Positions 1 to 7,132 of a stretch of DNA of 10,193 nucleotides are shown here, one piece after another (the stretch's first letter is position 1; every line of letters begins with the position of its first letter). Source of the DNA: Candidatus Gerdarchaeota archaeon. Its GTDB lineage: Archaea > Asgardarchaeota > Heimdallarchaeia > JABLTI01. The stretch covers positions 1-10,193 of the forward strand of contig JAEOUJ010000148.1 in the NCBI GenBank assembly GCA_016839405.1. Direction: 5' to 3'. Position numbers and translations under genes: made by a program. The notes beneath the pieces were generated by a model. The model saw only the letters and a list, made by a program, of their open reading frames with translations, made no database searches and was not told the DNA's origin.

Positions 1-521
1 AAGGCAATTTTCACAGCATTTGGTTTGGAACCCCATTGAGCAATTATGAAGTAGGATGGAATTAACATTAATTCCCAGAAGACATAGAATAATATCAAGT
101 CACCTGCTAAGACTACACCAACCATTCCTGCGACATAAAGTACTAAAAGAGCATAGTAAGCTCCTTGCTTTTCTTCATTTTTCATATATCCAAAGCTATA
201 AGCTATAGCAGCTAGACATAATATGAAGATGATCGCAACTATTGGAAAGCTAAGATTATCAGAGACAAGTGAAAACCATGCTTCAAAATTCCTTCCACCT
301 AATTCGAATTTTAACCATGGAATTTCGTATTTCAATACTCCATCAAATGTTCCACCATTATAAACGGTGCCAAAACTTAAAGCAAAAAATACTGCTGCAA
401 TCAAGACGAATACAAATGCAGACCATTTGCTTAGATGGACATTGATTTTACCAAATAGGAATACTATGATTGGTGAAGCTACTAATATGGCTATTGACAC
501 TACTAGAAATATTGGTAACAT
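1..521 (-). CDS. nuoM: NuoM-like antiporter subunit of the complex-I-like hydrogenase (partial, 3' end outside window)
   Basis: Reading back from ATG at 521-519 gives 173 codons open to the window edge, beginning MLPIFLVVSIAILVASPIIV. NuoM is one of the Mrp-antiporter-like subunits that pump protons or Na+ in the membrane arm. Hydrophobic segments are at about residues 2-24, 33-52, 91-112, 121-139 and 141-163. The stretch FYVFWELMLIPSYFII (145-160) is the hallmark of TM5, and E150 is the conserved ion-path glutamate of this family. The start is supported by AGGAGGAC (531-538) about 9 nt upstream, which overlaps the TAG stop of the nuoL-like gene; the gap between the two genes is 15 nt. The remaining roughly 300 residues, and probably nuoN, lie outside the window. 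The M subunit is distinguished from L by the WELMLIP motif; I am confident of the family. Confidence 0.92.
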   Translation of the reverse strand, partial: MLPIFLVVSIAILVASPIIVFLFGKINVHLSKWSAFVFVLIAAVFFALSFGTVYNGGTFDGVLKYEIPWLKFELGGRNFEAWFSLVSDNLSFPIVAIIFILCLAAIAYSFGYMKNEEKQGAYYALLVLYVAGMVGVVLAGDLILFYVFWELMLIPSYFIIAQWGSKPNAVKIA

Positions 522-530
522 TTTCTTTTT

Positions 531-538
531 GTCCTCCT
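531..538 (-). promoter_or_regulatory. Shine-Dalgarno site of nuoM-like gene overlapping nuoL stop
   Basis: On the minus strand the sequence reads ATAGGAGGACAAAAAGAAA followed by ATG. The near-perfect AGGAGGAC overlaps the TAG stop of the upstream L gene, so termination and initiation are likely coupled. Confidence 0.7.
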
Positions 539-2654
539 ATGCCACTACAAATAATAGTACTGCTAGTATGATTATTGCTCCTAACAGCATGTAGATGAAG
601 TTTACCGATAAAATTCCCGTGTGGGTTTTTCTGAAAACTTCAGCTGTCTTCGTTGTTCCTGATGCGATGACATAATTTGTTCTGTCTATCACTCTCAAGT
701 CGAAGTATTCATAACTCAATTCTGCAAATCGTTTGAATTTCCTAATGAACCAATAAATAGCAGTATTCATGTACCATCTCATTGTGAAGAAGGTAGTTAT
801 TGCATGCATGAATTTATTTTCTTGCACTTTCTTAGTGTCCCATTGTCTACCTATATAGAAGAGGTATCCAAATGTGAAACTAATTGCTAAAGCTATTATT
901 GTTGCTAAGAATGTCCAAGAACCGAAAACATGTCCTAACCATTCACCATAGTGTATTGGTGCTTGTTCAGCAGTAAATGATGCTGCAGCAAACCAATTAT
1001 TATTTGTCATGAAATTCTGAACTAATGGTCCTAGGAATCCCATTACAATAGTTCCAGCTGTTAAGATCCAGAGTGGTAACCACATAACAATATTTGTTTT
1101 ATGTAAGTGTCCATCATGTTCTTTCTCAACATGTTCAACATTCTTCGATTTTTCACCTAAGAAAGTGTAACCTATCATTCTAAGTGTATAAAAGAATGTC
1201 ATAGCTGCAACTAATGCTGCTAATATTAGGAATATTATCCCTGCTGGATTTCCTTCAACATGGAATAATTCCCAGCATGTCTCGAAGATTGATTCTTTAC
1301 TAAAGAATCCTCCAAGCACTGGAAGACCTGCTAAGGATAAACCACCAATTAGCATTGGCCAAAAGACTTTGGGCATATCTTTTCTTAAGCCACCCATTTC
1401 ATCCACATACTTTGTGTGAACTGTATGAATTACAGCTCCTGCGGATAGAAACAGCAATGCCTTAAAGACAGCATGTGATAACATATGGAATGAACCTGCA
1501 AAATATCCTGCGAATTCCATAGCTCCACCTTGAGGTGCTATTAAACCACCTACGCCTAACCCTAAGAACATATATCCTAGTTGTGATATTGTGCTAAAAG
1601 CTAGAATCTTTTTGAGCTCTAAATTTGCCATACCCATTGTTGCTGACATAAAGGCTGTAAAACCTCCAACTGCTGCAACAACTAGGAAGTATATTTGTAA
1701 CGATTCATGTCCAAGTTCATGTAGACCTAAGTACCACATTGGGAAGGTTCTTACAACCATATAGATACCTGCTTTAACCATAGCTGCAGCATGAATAAGT
1801 GCTGAAACTGTAGTTGGTCCTGCCATAGCTTCTGGTAACCAGAATTGCAATGGAAATTGAGCAGATTTACCTATTGGACCTCCAAATATGAGTACTGCAG
1901 TTAAAACTAGAATTTTTCTATCGTGAAGGGCATCAATCCAAGTTAAATCACTAAACAATTCATTATAGTTTAATGTTCCTGCTACAAAGAAAACGATTAG
2001 AATTCCAGCTAACATCATTACATCACCAATTCTAGTGGTAATGAATGCTTTCAAGCCAGCATGACTGTTATAGTCACCCTCGGTCTCTTCTTTAATTGTA
2101 ACTTCTCTTGGATCTTGTGGTTCTTTCTTTGTAAAGAAGTACCCAATCAAAGCATAAGAACAGAATCCTACTATTTCCCAGCCAACAAATGATTGGAAGA
2201 AATTATTAGCCATTACTAGGAAAACCATTCCACCAATGAACATTTGCATTAGGAACCAGTAGCGGTTTAGGTGCTTATCATCTTTCATGTAGTTGACACC
2301 ATAAATCATGATCATTGTTCCTACACCAGTAGCAAAACAAGCTATCATAACTGTTAATGGATCAACTAAAACACCAAATTCCACTGAATATTGTGTTCCA
2401 TTTAGACTTGGGAACCAAGTAACTGAAAATAGTTCTGTGCCTGTACCTCCCATGTAGATATCAACAACCAATAGAAGACTGAAGATAAATGCAACAAAAG
2501 AGGTAGCAGTTGCCATCCAATTTCTAATTCCTAGCATTGTTTTCTTAAAGTTGCCATCTTTTAATTTGTTGGCAATGAAACCAATAATTGGAGTAATTAG
2601 AGCTCCTCCAAAAGGAATAGCCCAATTTAGAATAGCAGCGGAATCAAGTAACAT
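537..2654 (-). CDS. nuoL: NuoL-like antiporter subunit, full-length with C-terminal lateral helix
   Basis: A 705-residue distal ion-pumping subunit of the membrane arm. Family marks in order: FVGWEIVGFCSY with TM5 glutamate E160; GPIGKSAQFPLQFWLPEAMA with TM7 lysine K263, followed by AGPTTVSALIHAA; LKKILAFSTISQLGYM (347-362); FKALLFLSAG with K398; and GGFFSKES with K453. After residue 600 comes a long charged stretch and a last membrane segment (about 685-704), matching the lateral helix and TM16 of complex I NuoL. By recall, the antiporter subunits of Mbh/Ech-type hydrogenases are nearer 500 residues and lack this part. Residues 175-198, between TM5 and TM6, form a charged insertion that I do not expect in ordinary NuoL. 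The start has SD TAGGAGATA, which overlaps the stop of nuoK; the gap is 12 nt. All expected ion-path charges are present, so a working pump is likely. Confidence 0.95.
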   Translation of the reverse strand: MLLDSAAILNWAIPFGGALITPIIGFIANKLKDGNFKKTMLGIRNWMATATSFVAFIFSLLLVVDIYMGGTGTELFSVTWFPSLNGTQYSVEFGVLVDPLTVMIACFATGVGTMIMIYGVNYMKDDKHLNRYWFLMQMFIGGMVFLVMANNFFQSFVGWEIVGFCSYALIGYFFTKKEPQDPREVTIKEETEGDYNSHAGLKAFITTRIGDVMMLAGILIVFFVAGTLNYNELFSDLTWIDALHDRKILVLTAVLIFGGPIGKSAQFPLQFWLPEAMAGPTTVSALIHAAAMVKAGIYMVVRTFPMWYLGLHELGHESLQIYFLVVAAVGGFTAFMSATMGMANLELKKILAFSTISQLGYMFLGLGVGGLIAPQGGAMEFAGYFAGSFHMLSHAVFKALLFLSAGAVIHTVHTKYVDEMGGLRKDMPKVFWPMLIGGLSLAGLPVLGGFFSKESIFETCWELFHVEGNPAGIIFLILAALVAAMTFFYTLRMIGYTFLGEKSKNVEHVEKEHDGHLHKTNIVMWLPLWILTAGTIVMGFLGPLVQNFMTNNNWFAAASFTAEQAPIHYGEWLGHVFGSWTFLATIIALAISFTFGYLFYIGRQWDTKKVQENKFMHAITTFFTMRWYMNTAIYWFIRKFKRFAELSYEYFDLRVIDRTNYVIASGTTKTAEVFRKTHTGILSVNFIYMLLGAIIILAVLLFVVA

Positions 2655-2666
2655 TGTTTATATCTC

Positions 2667-3008
2667 CTAATGTTTCAATTGTGATAATCTTTGAGAGTTT
2701 AGGGTAGCATGCATTCTGTAGGCTTGAATTATCAAGGCTAAAGCAACACCAGCTACACATCCTCCAACACAGATGCTTAAGATAACAACTGCATGTGGGA
2801 GAGGATCGACTATTGCTTCTGTTCCAAATATATTTGAAAATGCTATAAAGTTCAAGTGAGCTGCATCAAGTAACAACTCAATTGCAATTAAAAATTTAAT
2901 CAAGTTTTGTTTTGTTGTCAAACCATAGATTCCAATAGCGAGTAATGCTACAGAAAATCCAAGAATAATGTAAATATTATCGAATGGAATGTCTATTGTA
3001 ACTGCCAT
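2667..3008 (-). CDS. nuoK: NuoK-like membrane subunit with MrpC/MbhG-like third helix
   Basis: A 113-residue protein with three membrane helices (about 12-31, 37-58, 72-96). TM2 reads NLIKFLIAIELLLDAAHLNF, and E44 matches the conserved TM2 glutamate of NuoK (E36 in E. coli). TM3 begins DPLPHAVVILSICVGG, which resembles the DPLPQALVLTAIVI signature of MrpC and MbhG. At the place where NuoK has its second glutamate (E72 in E. coli) an ungapped alignment puts V85. The subunit therefore mixes complex I and Mrp/Mbh traits. It would link the J subunits to the L/M antiporter units. Start: ATG at 3008 with GAGGAGGA about 10 nt upstream inside the previous gene; only 3 nt separate the two genes. Family confidence is high; the exact label (NuoK or MbhG) is open. 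Confidence 0.92.
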   Translation of the reverse strand: MAVTIDIPFDNIYIILGFSVALLAIGIYGLTTKQNLIKFLIAIELLLDAAHLNFIAFSNIFGTEAIVDPLPHAVVILSICVGGCVAGVALALIIQAYRMHATLNSQRLSQLKH

Positions 3009-3011
3009 GTT

Positions 3012-3428
3012 TTAAGCATCCTCCTCATCTTGGAAAATTTCTTCAGCATCCTTTCTTTCAAGGATGACGAATTTATCCGTTTCACACATTTCTTGCCTGA
3101 ATTCACTGCATTGATCTTCAATTCCTTTAACGAGTGTTGCAGCAGATTCAGAAGCGATTAATAGAATAATACCGACAATTATTATATCAACGCCTTTAGC
3201 GTCCCAAAGTACATAACCCACTGCTCGACCTACATCACGGAAGGTAGCATTACCTTCAATGAAAGTATGATCAATTCGTGAATCATCACCAGTATCATCT
3301 ATTCTTAAACTGTTGAGGTTTTCTGGATCATTAAAATCAATTAGACCGTACATCAAAAAACCCCAAACGCCAAGGACAAGTACTATACCTGAAATGAAAA
3401 TTGTTATTTTTCGTGTTTTTCTTTTCAT
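3012..3428 (-). CDS. Second NuoJ-like/MbhE-like membrane subunit (C-terminal half of split NuoJ)
   Basis: A 138-residue protein with a basic N-terminus (MKRKTRK), TM1 at about 8-30, an acidic loop of roughly 48 residues, TM2 at about 80-100 and a charged C-terminal tail. The segment before and in TM2, AVGYVLWDAKGVDIIIVG (69-86), resembles the 'VTAILFDYRGYDTLGE' region of MbhE/MrpA-type subunits and can also be aligned with the last helices of NuoJ. The glutamate expected in the MbhE motif is not present (V85). The gene starts with an ATGA overlap (4 nt) with the preceding J-like gene, and GAGGAAG lies upstream. In methanogen Fpo operons NuoJ is also split in two (recalled knowledge), so position and size fit. 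The position is firm, the exact subfamily is not. Confidence 0.8.
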   Translation of the reverse strand: MKRKTRKITIFISGIVLVLGVWGFLMYGLIDFNDPENLNSLRIDDTGDDSRIDHTFIEGNATFRDVGRAVGYVLWDAKGVDIIIVGIILLIASESAATLVKGIEDQCSEFRQEMCETDKFVILERKDAEEIFQDEEDA

Positions 3429-3727
3429 GTATTAGCTTCCTCCTTCTCGAATAGCTTATCTAGATCCTCGACGGGTTCACCAGATTCAAACCGTTCTGTG
3501 AGAGCTACTGTTGATATCAGTAGAACTGTTACAGCTCCACCATAAATCATCAACTGAAAGAGCGCTACCCACGGAGCGTTTAAGATCCAGAATACACCTG
3601 CCAATGCAATACTTAGAATAGCTAAAGCAACTGATGCATAGATTAAATCTCTTAATTCTATTGCTAGAATTGCTGCTGCTACCACAATGACAAGTAAAAT
3701 GATTAACAAAATTGTTTTTGCATCCAT
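3425..3727 (-). CDS. nuoJ: NuoJ-like membrane subunit (N-terminal half of split NuoJ)
   Basis: A 100-residue protein with three membrane helices (about 4-23, 28-48, 53-76) and an acidic C-terminal tail. RDLIYASVALAILSIAL and the third helix ALFQLMIYGGAVTVLLISTV match TM1-TM3 of NuoJ, where the Y-x-G-A stretch forms the pi-bulge helix that relays conformational change in complex I. A typical bacterial NuoJ has five helices in about 165-200 residues, so this is the N-terminal part and the overlapping next gene supplies the rest. The split is clean (ATGA overlap, both halves with SD sites), which argues for an ancestral arrangement and against a recent frameshift. It lies 38 nt after the nuoI-like gene, one of the longer gaps in the operon; SD AGGATGTG is near 3741-3748. 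Confidence 0.88.
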   Translation of the reverse strand: MDAKTILLIILLVIVVAAAILAIELRDLIYASVALAILSIALAGVFWILNAPWVALFQLMIYGGAVTVLLISTVALTERFESGEPVEDLDKLFEKEEANT

Positions 3728-3765
3728 TTTTCTAACACATCCTGTTTCTCACTCGCGTGTCGCTC

Positions 3766-4182
3766 TTAGCTCTGATCCTCCTCTTTGGCTTCTTCCGCTT
3801 TTTTCACTAAAGATGGATCTTCTTTTTCATAGATGATCATCTCATCTTGTGCAAAAGCAGAAAGTTCAATGTAATCAGTTAAGAATAATGCATCATATCT
3901 ACATGCTTCTTCACAAAGTCCACAGAATATACATTCACCTAAATTGATCACTGGTCGTTTTCCTGTTTTTGTTACTTCTGAGGGAACCATTTCTATTGCT
4001 ATAGGCGGACAAGCGCGTTCACAAGCACGACATCCGGTGCACTTCTCAAGAATGAGAACATGTGCTCCTCGAAGGCCTTTCTCAGGTTTAATTCCTGGTT
4101 CGAAAGGATAATCTATTGTCGCTTTCTTTTTCTTGAAAGCATTCCTTAATGCTTCCCAGATTATAACTCCTGGTCGTGTCAT
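3766..4182 (-). CDS. nuoI: NuoI-like 2x[4Fe-4S] ferredoxin subunit
   Basis: A 138-residue peripheral-arm electron carrier. Two cluster motifs are visible: CTGCRACERACPP (C48, C51, C54, C58) and CIFCGLCEEACR (C84, C87, C90, C94). The proline that commonly follows the last cysteine is kept in the first and is arginine in the second. In complex I and group 4 hydrogenases (NuoI, MbhN, EchF) this subunit passes electrons to or from the NuoB-type cluster. With no NuoE/F/G or FpoF gene in the window, it is the likely docking site for a soluble ferredoxin (inference). The N-terminal 30 residues are short and basic, suited to binding the membrane-facing part of the complex. Residues 118-138 are a charged tail. 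The start is backed by an excellent AAGGAGGAA at 4192-4200, just after the nuoH stop. Confidence 0.94.
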   Translation of the reverse strand: MTRPGVIIWEALRNAFKKKKATIDYPFEPGIKPEKGLRGAHVLILEKCTGCRACERACPPIAIEMVPSEVTKTGKRPVINLGECIFCGLCEEACRYDALFLTDYIELSAFAQDEMIIYEKEDPSLVKKAEEAKEEDQS

Positions 4183-4191
4183 TCTTCTTTA

Positions 4192-4200
4192 TTCCTCCTT
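4192..4200 (-). promoter_or_regulatory. Shine-Dalgarno site of nuoI-like gene
   Basis: AAGGAGGAA on the minus strand, 9 nt before ATG at 4182 and touching the TGA stop of nuoH (4202-4200). It is the strongest ribosome site in the operon. Confidence 0.7.
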
Positions 4201-5327
4201 CACGTTCCTCCTGCGAAGTATGCTAGTCCTTCATATCTCGACCATAGGACTTGATCCATGAATGGTACCCAGAAGAATGTTACTACGAATAATCCCAAAC
4301 TTATTGGAATTAACCACTTCCATGAGAATTCTAAAAATTGCTCAATTCGCAATCGTGCCATCAAAGCTCGTACTGTTGATAAGATTAAAACTAATAGAGT
4401 TGTTTTTATTGCAAACATTAAAGTATAATAAGCAATACGAATTGCTGCTACCCATAAAATACCTGTTGGATCAGCTAAGGAAGCTCCTGTACCTAACCAA
4501 TCAGCAAATGCGGGTATCCACATTTCAACTCCAACCGGACCACCAAGGAATAAAGCGGTAGCTATTCCTGCACCATAAATCATTTGTAAATCAGCACCAA
4601 GTCTAAAGAATGCTAATTTTTTACCAGAATATTCTACTTCCCATCCACCAACAATTTCTGTTTCTGCTGTTGGAATATCAAATGGGCTTCGCTCAAGTTC
4701 TGCTTGTGTTGATAGCATGAATATAAGGAAGAATAGAAACATTGGTAAACTAAATAGAACAGGCCGGTGACTTTGAAGTTGCCAATCTACCATCCCTGCA
4801 ACACTAAATGATTGGGTTCTTAATGCAACAGCAAACATTGCTAGAAGTATTGGTATTTCATAGCTTAAAAGCTGTGAAGCGGCACGCATTGTTCCTGGCA
4901 TAGCCAACCTGTTTGCTGAAAACCAACCAGCTAAATAAATGATAATTGCAATAATAGTCGTAACGAAAGCTAATAATAAAATGTCGCCTTCAAAGGAAAT
5001 TAATCCTCGAGTATTAACTATAGGAATGAATAATAAAGCAAATAGTGGTAAAATTAAGCCAAACATTGCTGTTATTCTCATGCCCCATTTATCTGCTGCT
5101 TCTGGTTCAATGTCCTCATTAGACATTAATTTCAAGAAATCTGCTAAAGGTTGCAAAATTCCTTTGAACCCAGTATGAAGTGGACCGATACGATCTTGCA
5201 GAGCTGCATAAAACTTCCGATCTACCCACTCATCAAATAACGCTATGGAGATACAGAAGAATATTCCTGGGAAGAAAATAATCCCTAGGATTAGTAATAA
5301 CCATTCAGCCCAAATTGCTAACACCAT
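4200..5327 (-). CDS. nuoH: NuoH-like membrane anchor subunit
   Basis: A 375-residue (from 5327) eight-to-nine-helix protein that anchors the catalytic arm and starts the ion path (NuoH, FpoH, MbhM family). Motifs: ALQDRIGPLHTGFKGILQPL followed by ADFLKLMSNEDIEP near the N-terminus; SYEIPILLA; and AELERSPFDIPTAETEIVGG followed by WEVEYSG, the large acidic loop beside the quinone cavity in complex I. In that loop the usual PFDxPEAE reads PFDIPTAE, with threonine for the first glutamate. Start: an ATG at 5339 opens four codons earlier but has AAGG directly abutting it, which is too close. The ATG at 5327 overlaps the nuoD stop as TAATG and has GGAAG 5 nt upstream, so I prefer 5327; 5339 remains possible. 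Confidence 0.93.
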   Translation of the reverse strand: MVLAIWAEWLLLILGIIFFPGIFFCISIALFDEWVDRKFYAALQDRIGPLHTGFKGILQPLADFLKLMSNEDIEPEAADKWGMRITAMFGLILPLFALLFIPIVNTRGLISFEGDILLLAFVTTIIAIIIYLAGWFSANRLAMPGTMRAASQLLSYEIPILLAMFAVALRTQSFSVAGMVDWQLQSHRPVLFSLPMFLFFLIFMLSTQAELERSPFDIPTAETEIVGGWEVEYSGKKLAFFRLGADLQMIYGAGIATALFLGGPVGVEMWIPAFADWLGTGASLADPTGILWVAAIRIAYYTLMFAIKTTLLVLILSTVRALMARLRIEQFLEFSWKWLIPISLGLFVVTFFWVPFMDQVLWSRYEGLAYFAGGT

Positions 5328-6592
5328 TATTTCTTCCATCCTTTATTGTCATACCAGTCTTTTCGATATTTTCGAATTTGCTCGAGATTCCAGGTCCAAA
5401 CTTTTGGTTTTCTTCGGTCTTTATTTACAAAAGTGATTAATCTATCTTCACAGCTAAAGCATGGATCTAATGATGCTAAGGATATAGTTGAATCAGCAAT
5501 ATAATCTCCTTTCAACATTTCTGCAACAGAAAGAATATTTGCTAATGTCGGAGTAGTTACTTTTAATCTATAAGGTTTATTTGTGTCATTTGACCAGAGA
5601 TAATGTATAAGTTCTCCTCTTGGTGCTTCAGTTCTTGATAATATTTGTGCTTCTGGAACTTTTCTTGGTGGTTTTGCGAAAATTGGTCCTTTGGGTAGAT
5701 TTTCAATCATCCATTTGATGTAATTTATTGCTTCAACTGTTTCAAGGACTCTAACAACTACTCTAGAGAATACATCATTTGTATCATATGTTATAACATT
5801 GAATTGATCTCTGAATTCTGGATAAGCTGAGTATGGATCATCATATCTTACATCTATTTTCAAACCAGATGCTCTTGCAGTAGGTCCAACGGCACACAAC
5901 TCTTTTGCTTTGCTTGGTAATAAAATACCAATTCCTTGAGTACGTAATCGAATAGTATCTTCTTTAAGTGCTATGTCTATATATCTTTTTACACGCTCAA
6001 GAGTAAGATCCATGTATTTCATAATACGGTCCATTTGTGCTTGTGATAGATCTCTTCTTGTCCCGCCAATCTCATTTATGGCATAATTAACTCGATTTCC
6101 TGAGATGTCTTCTAAAAGGTCCATAGTTAACTCTCGATCTCTCCAAGAGAGCATAAATAGAGTATCAAAACCAATTTCATGTGCTGCAACACCTAACCAA
6201 AGAATGTGACTATGCACACGCTCAAGTTCTGCTACAATGGTACGGATATATTGCGCTCTCAATGGAACTTCAAATCCTTCTAAAGCTAATGCTGTTTCAG
6301 TTGCATTTGCTAAAGAGATCGAATGAATGTGACTACAAATACCACAGATTCTTTCAACCAATGTTAGATTCGCTGAATAAGTTTTTGTTTCTGCTAGTTT
6401 TTCAATTCCACGATGAACATATCCAATACGTGGAGTAGCATTAACTATAACTTCTCCTTCGACTTCTAACAAAAAGTGAGTTGGTTCTTTAAGAGCTGGG
6501 TGTTGTGGTCCAAGAGGAATTTCCATTGTTCTGGGCATACAAGCTGCACATCCAGTATCGGGACCTTTAACTTTGACTGTTTTCTTTGCCAA
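5327..6592 (-). CDS. Group 4 [NiFe] hydrogenase large (catalytic) subunit, NuoD-like
   Basis: A 421-residue catalytic subunit of the NuoD/HycE/MbhL superfamily. IPLGPQHPALKEPTHFLLEV and RIGYVHRGIEKLAE are superfamily marks. Unlike NuoD of complex I, both nickel-binding motifs are intact: ERICGICSHIH (C83, C86, H90) and DPCFSCEDR (C378, C381, R384). These four cysteines hold the NiFe(CN)2CO centre in hydrogenases, so the predicted reaction is 2H+ + 2e- <-> H2. After R384 a basic 37-residue tail (385-421) resembles the peptide removed from HycE by its maturation protease, whereas NuoD ends near this point. The start is TTG at 6592, preceded by GAGGTGAT, with an in-frame TGA just upstream. The next Met is residue 19, so the N-terminal GCAAC pair (C15, C18) depends on the TTG start. 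Automatic annotation may call this NADH-quinone oxidoreductase subunit D; the motifs argue against that. Confidence 0.95.
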   Translation of the reverse strand: MAKKTVKVKGPDTGCAACMPRTMEIPLGPQHPALKEPTHFLLEVEGEVIVNATPRIGYVHRGIEKLAETKTYSANLTLVERICGICSHIHSISLANATETALALEGFEVPLRAQYIRTIVAELERVHSHILWLGVAAHEIGFDTLFMLSWRDRELTMDLLEDISGNRVNYAINEIGGTRRDLSQAQMDRIMKYMDLTLERVKRYIDIALKEDTIRLRTQGIGILLPSKAKELCAVGPTARASGLKIDVRYDDPYSAYPEFRDQFNVITYDTNDVFSRVVVRVLETVEAINYIKWMIENLPKGPIFAKPPRKVPEAQILSRTEAPRGELIHYLWSNDTNKPYRLKVTTPTLANILSVAEMLKGDYIADSTISLASLDPCFSCEDRLITFVNKDRRKPKVWTWNLEQIRKYRKDWYDNKGWKK

Positions 6593-6595
6593 GTT

Positions 6596-6603
6596 ATCAC
6601 CTC
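6596..6603 (-). promoter_or_regulatory. Shine-Dalgarno site that decides the TTG start of the hydrogenase large subunit
   Basis: GAGGTGAT on the minus strand, followed by AAC and TTG at 6592-6590. It matches the expected anti-SD closely. An in-frame TGA at 6604-6602 rules out any earlier start, and the next methionine is residue 19. Confidence 0.7.
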
Positions 6604-6610
6604 AAGTTTT

Positions 6611-7132
6611 CTAAGCCTTTTTGGCTTCCTTTTTAGCTTCCTCTTCCTTCTGGATATCCAGTAGGAAGTCTTTACGCAATGGATGAACACCATCTGGAAA
6701 ATCTTCGGGTAAGATTAACCGTTCTAATTGTGGATGATCATCAAAAACAATTCCCATCAAATCGAATGCTTCTCGTTCGAAAAATTGTACACCTGGAATT
6801 ATAGAGCTAGCTGATTTGATATGTGGATCATTTCTATCAGCACAATCAACACGTAAATTGATAGTAATAGCTGTTTCATTATTATGAGGTGGTACAATAT
6901 CAAAATGATAAACTGCAGCTATTATACCATCTGGAGTATCAACAGATGAAACTGCAATCATATGCCAAGCATTCCATTTTTCTTTGGCAAATTTAAAGAC
7001 CTCTAAGTGGTCAGGATTTGCTACTTTGACATTGACTCTACGTGGAAGCTGAGCTTCAGCAACCAAGAGCTTATCTCCGAATTGTTCTTTTAATGCGTCA
7101 ACAACTTTTTGTTCTCGTTTCAAGTCACTCAT
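6611..7132 (-). CDS. nuoC: NuoC-like (30 kDa type) subunit of the hydrogenase
   Basis: A 173-residue soluble peripheral subunit that packs against the large subunit. The family signature covers residues 119-156: EREAFDLMGIVFDDHP, then LERLILPEDFPDGVHPLRKDF. The LPED(F/W)P-G-PLRKDF form resembles the hydrogenase branch (EchD, N-terminal domain of HycE) more than the tdygF-GhPlRKDF form of complex I, by recall. C and D are separate genes here, as in Fpo and mitochondrial-type complex I, whereas HycE fuses them. The last 14 residues are a lysine/glutamate-rich tail. The ATG shares one base with the nuoB stop (TAATG at 7134-7130), so B and C are translationally coupled. It has no metal-binding motif and likely a structural role. 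Confidence 0.93.
   Translation of the reverse strand: MSDLKREQKVVDALKEQFGDKLLVAEAQLPRRVNVKVANPDHLEVFKFAKEKWNAWHMIAVSSVDTPDGIIAAVYHFDIVPPHNNETAITINLRVDCADRNDPHIKSASSIIPGVQFFEREAFDLMGIVFDDHPQLERLILPEDFPDGVHPLRKDFLLDIQKEEEAKKEAKKA

Noticed and set aside
367..594. 75-codon plus-strand ORF
   Set aside because: It is the antisense shadow of the nuoM start and nuoL end; it has low complexity, no SD and no family resemblance.
3012..3727. A frameshifted single nuoJ
   Set aside because: Both parts have their own SD and an exact ATGA overlap, the second begins with its own basic N-terminus, and split J genes are known in archaeal operons.
4262..5436. Plus-strand ORFs at 4262-4561, 4939-5178 and 5245-5436
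   Set aside because: All lie antisense to the clear nuoH and nuoD-like genes and encode compositionally biased products with no motif.
5327..6592. Plain 'NADH-quinone oxidoreductase subunit D' for the D gene
   Set aside because: Both NiFe cysteine pairs are intact and a hydrogenase-type tail is present; complex I NuoD lacks these.
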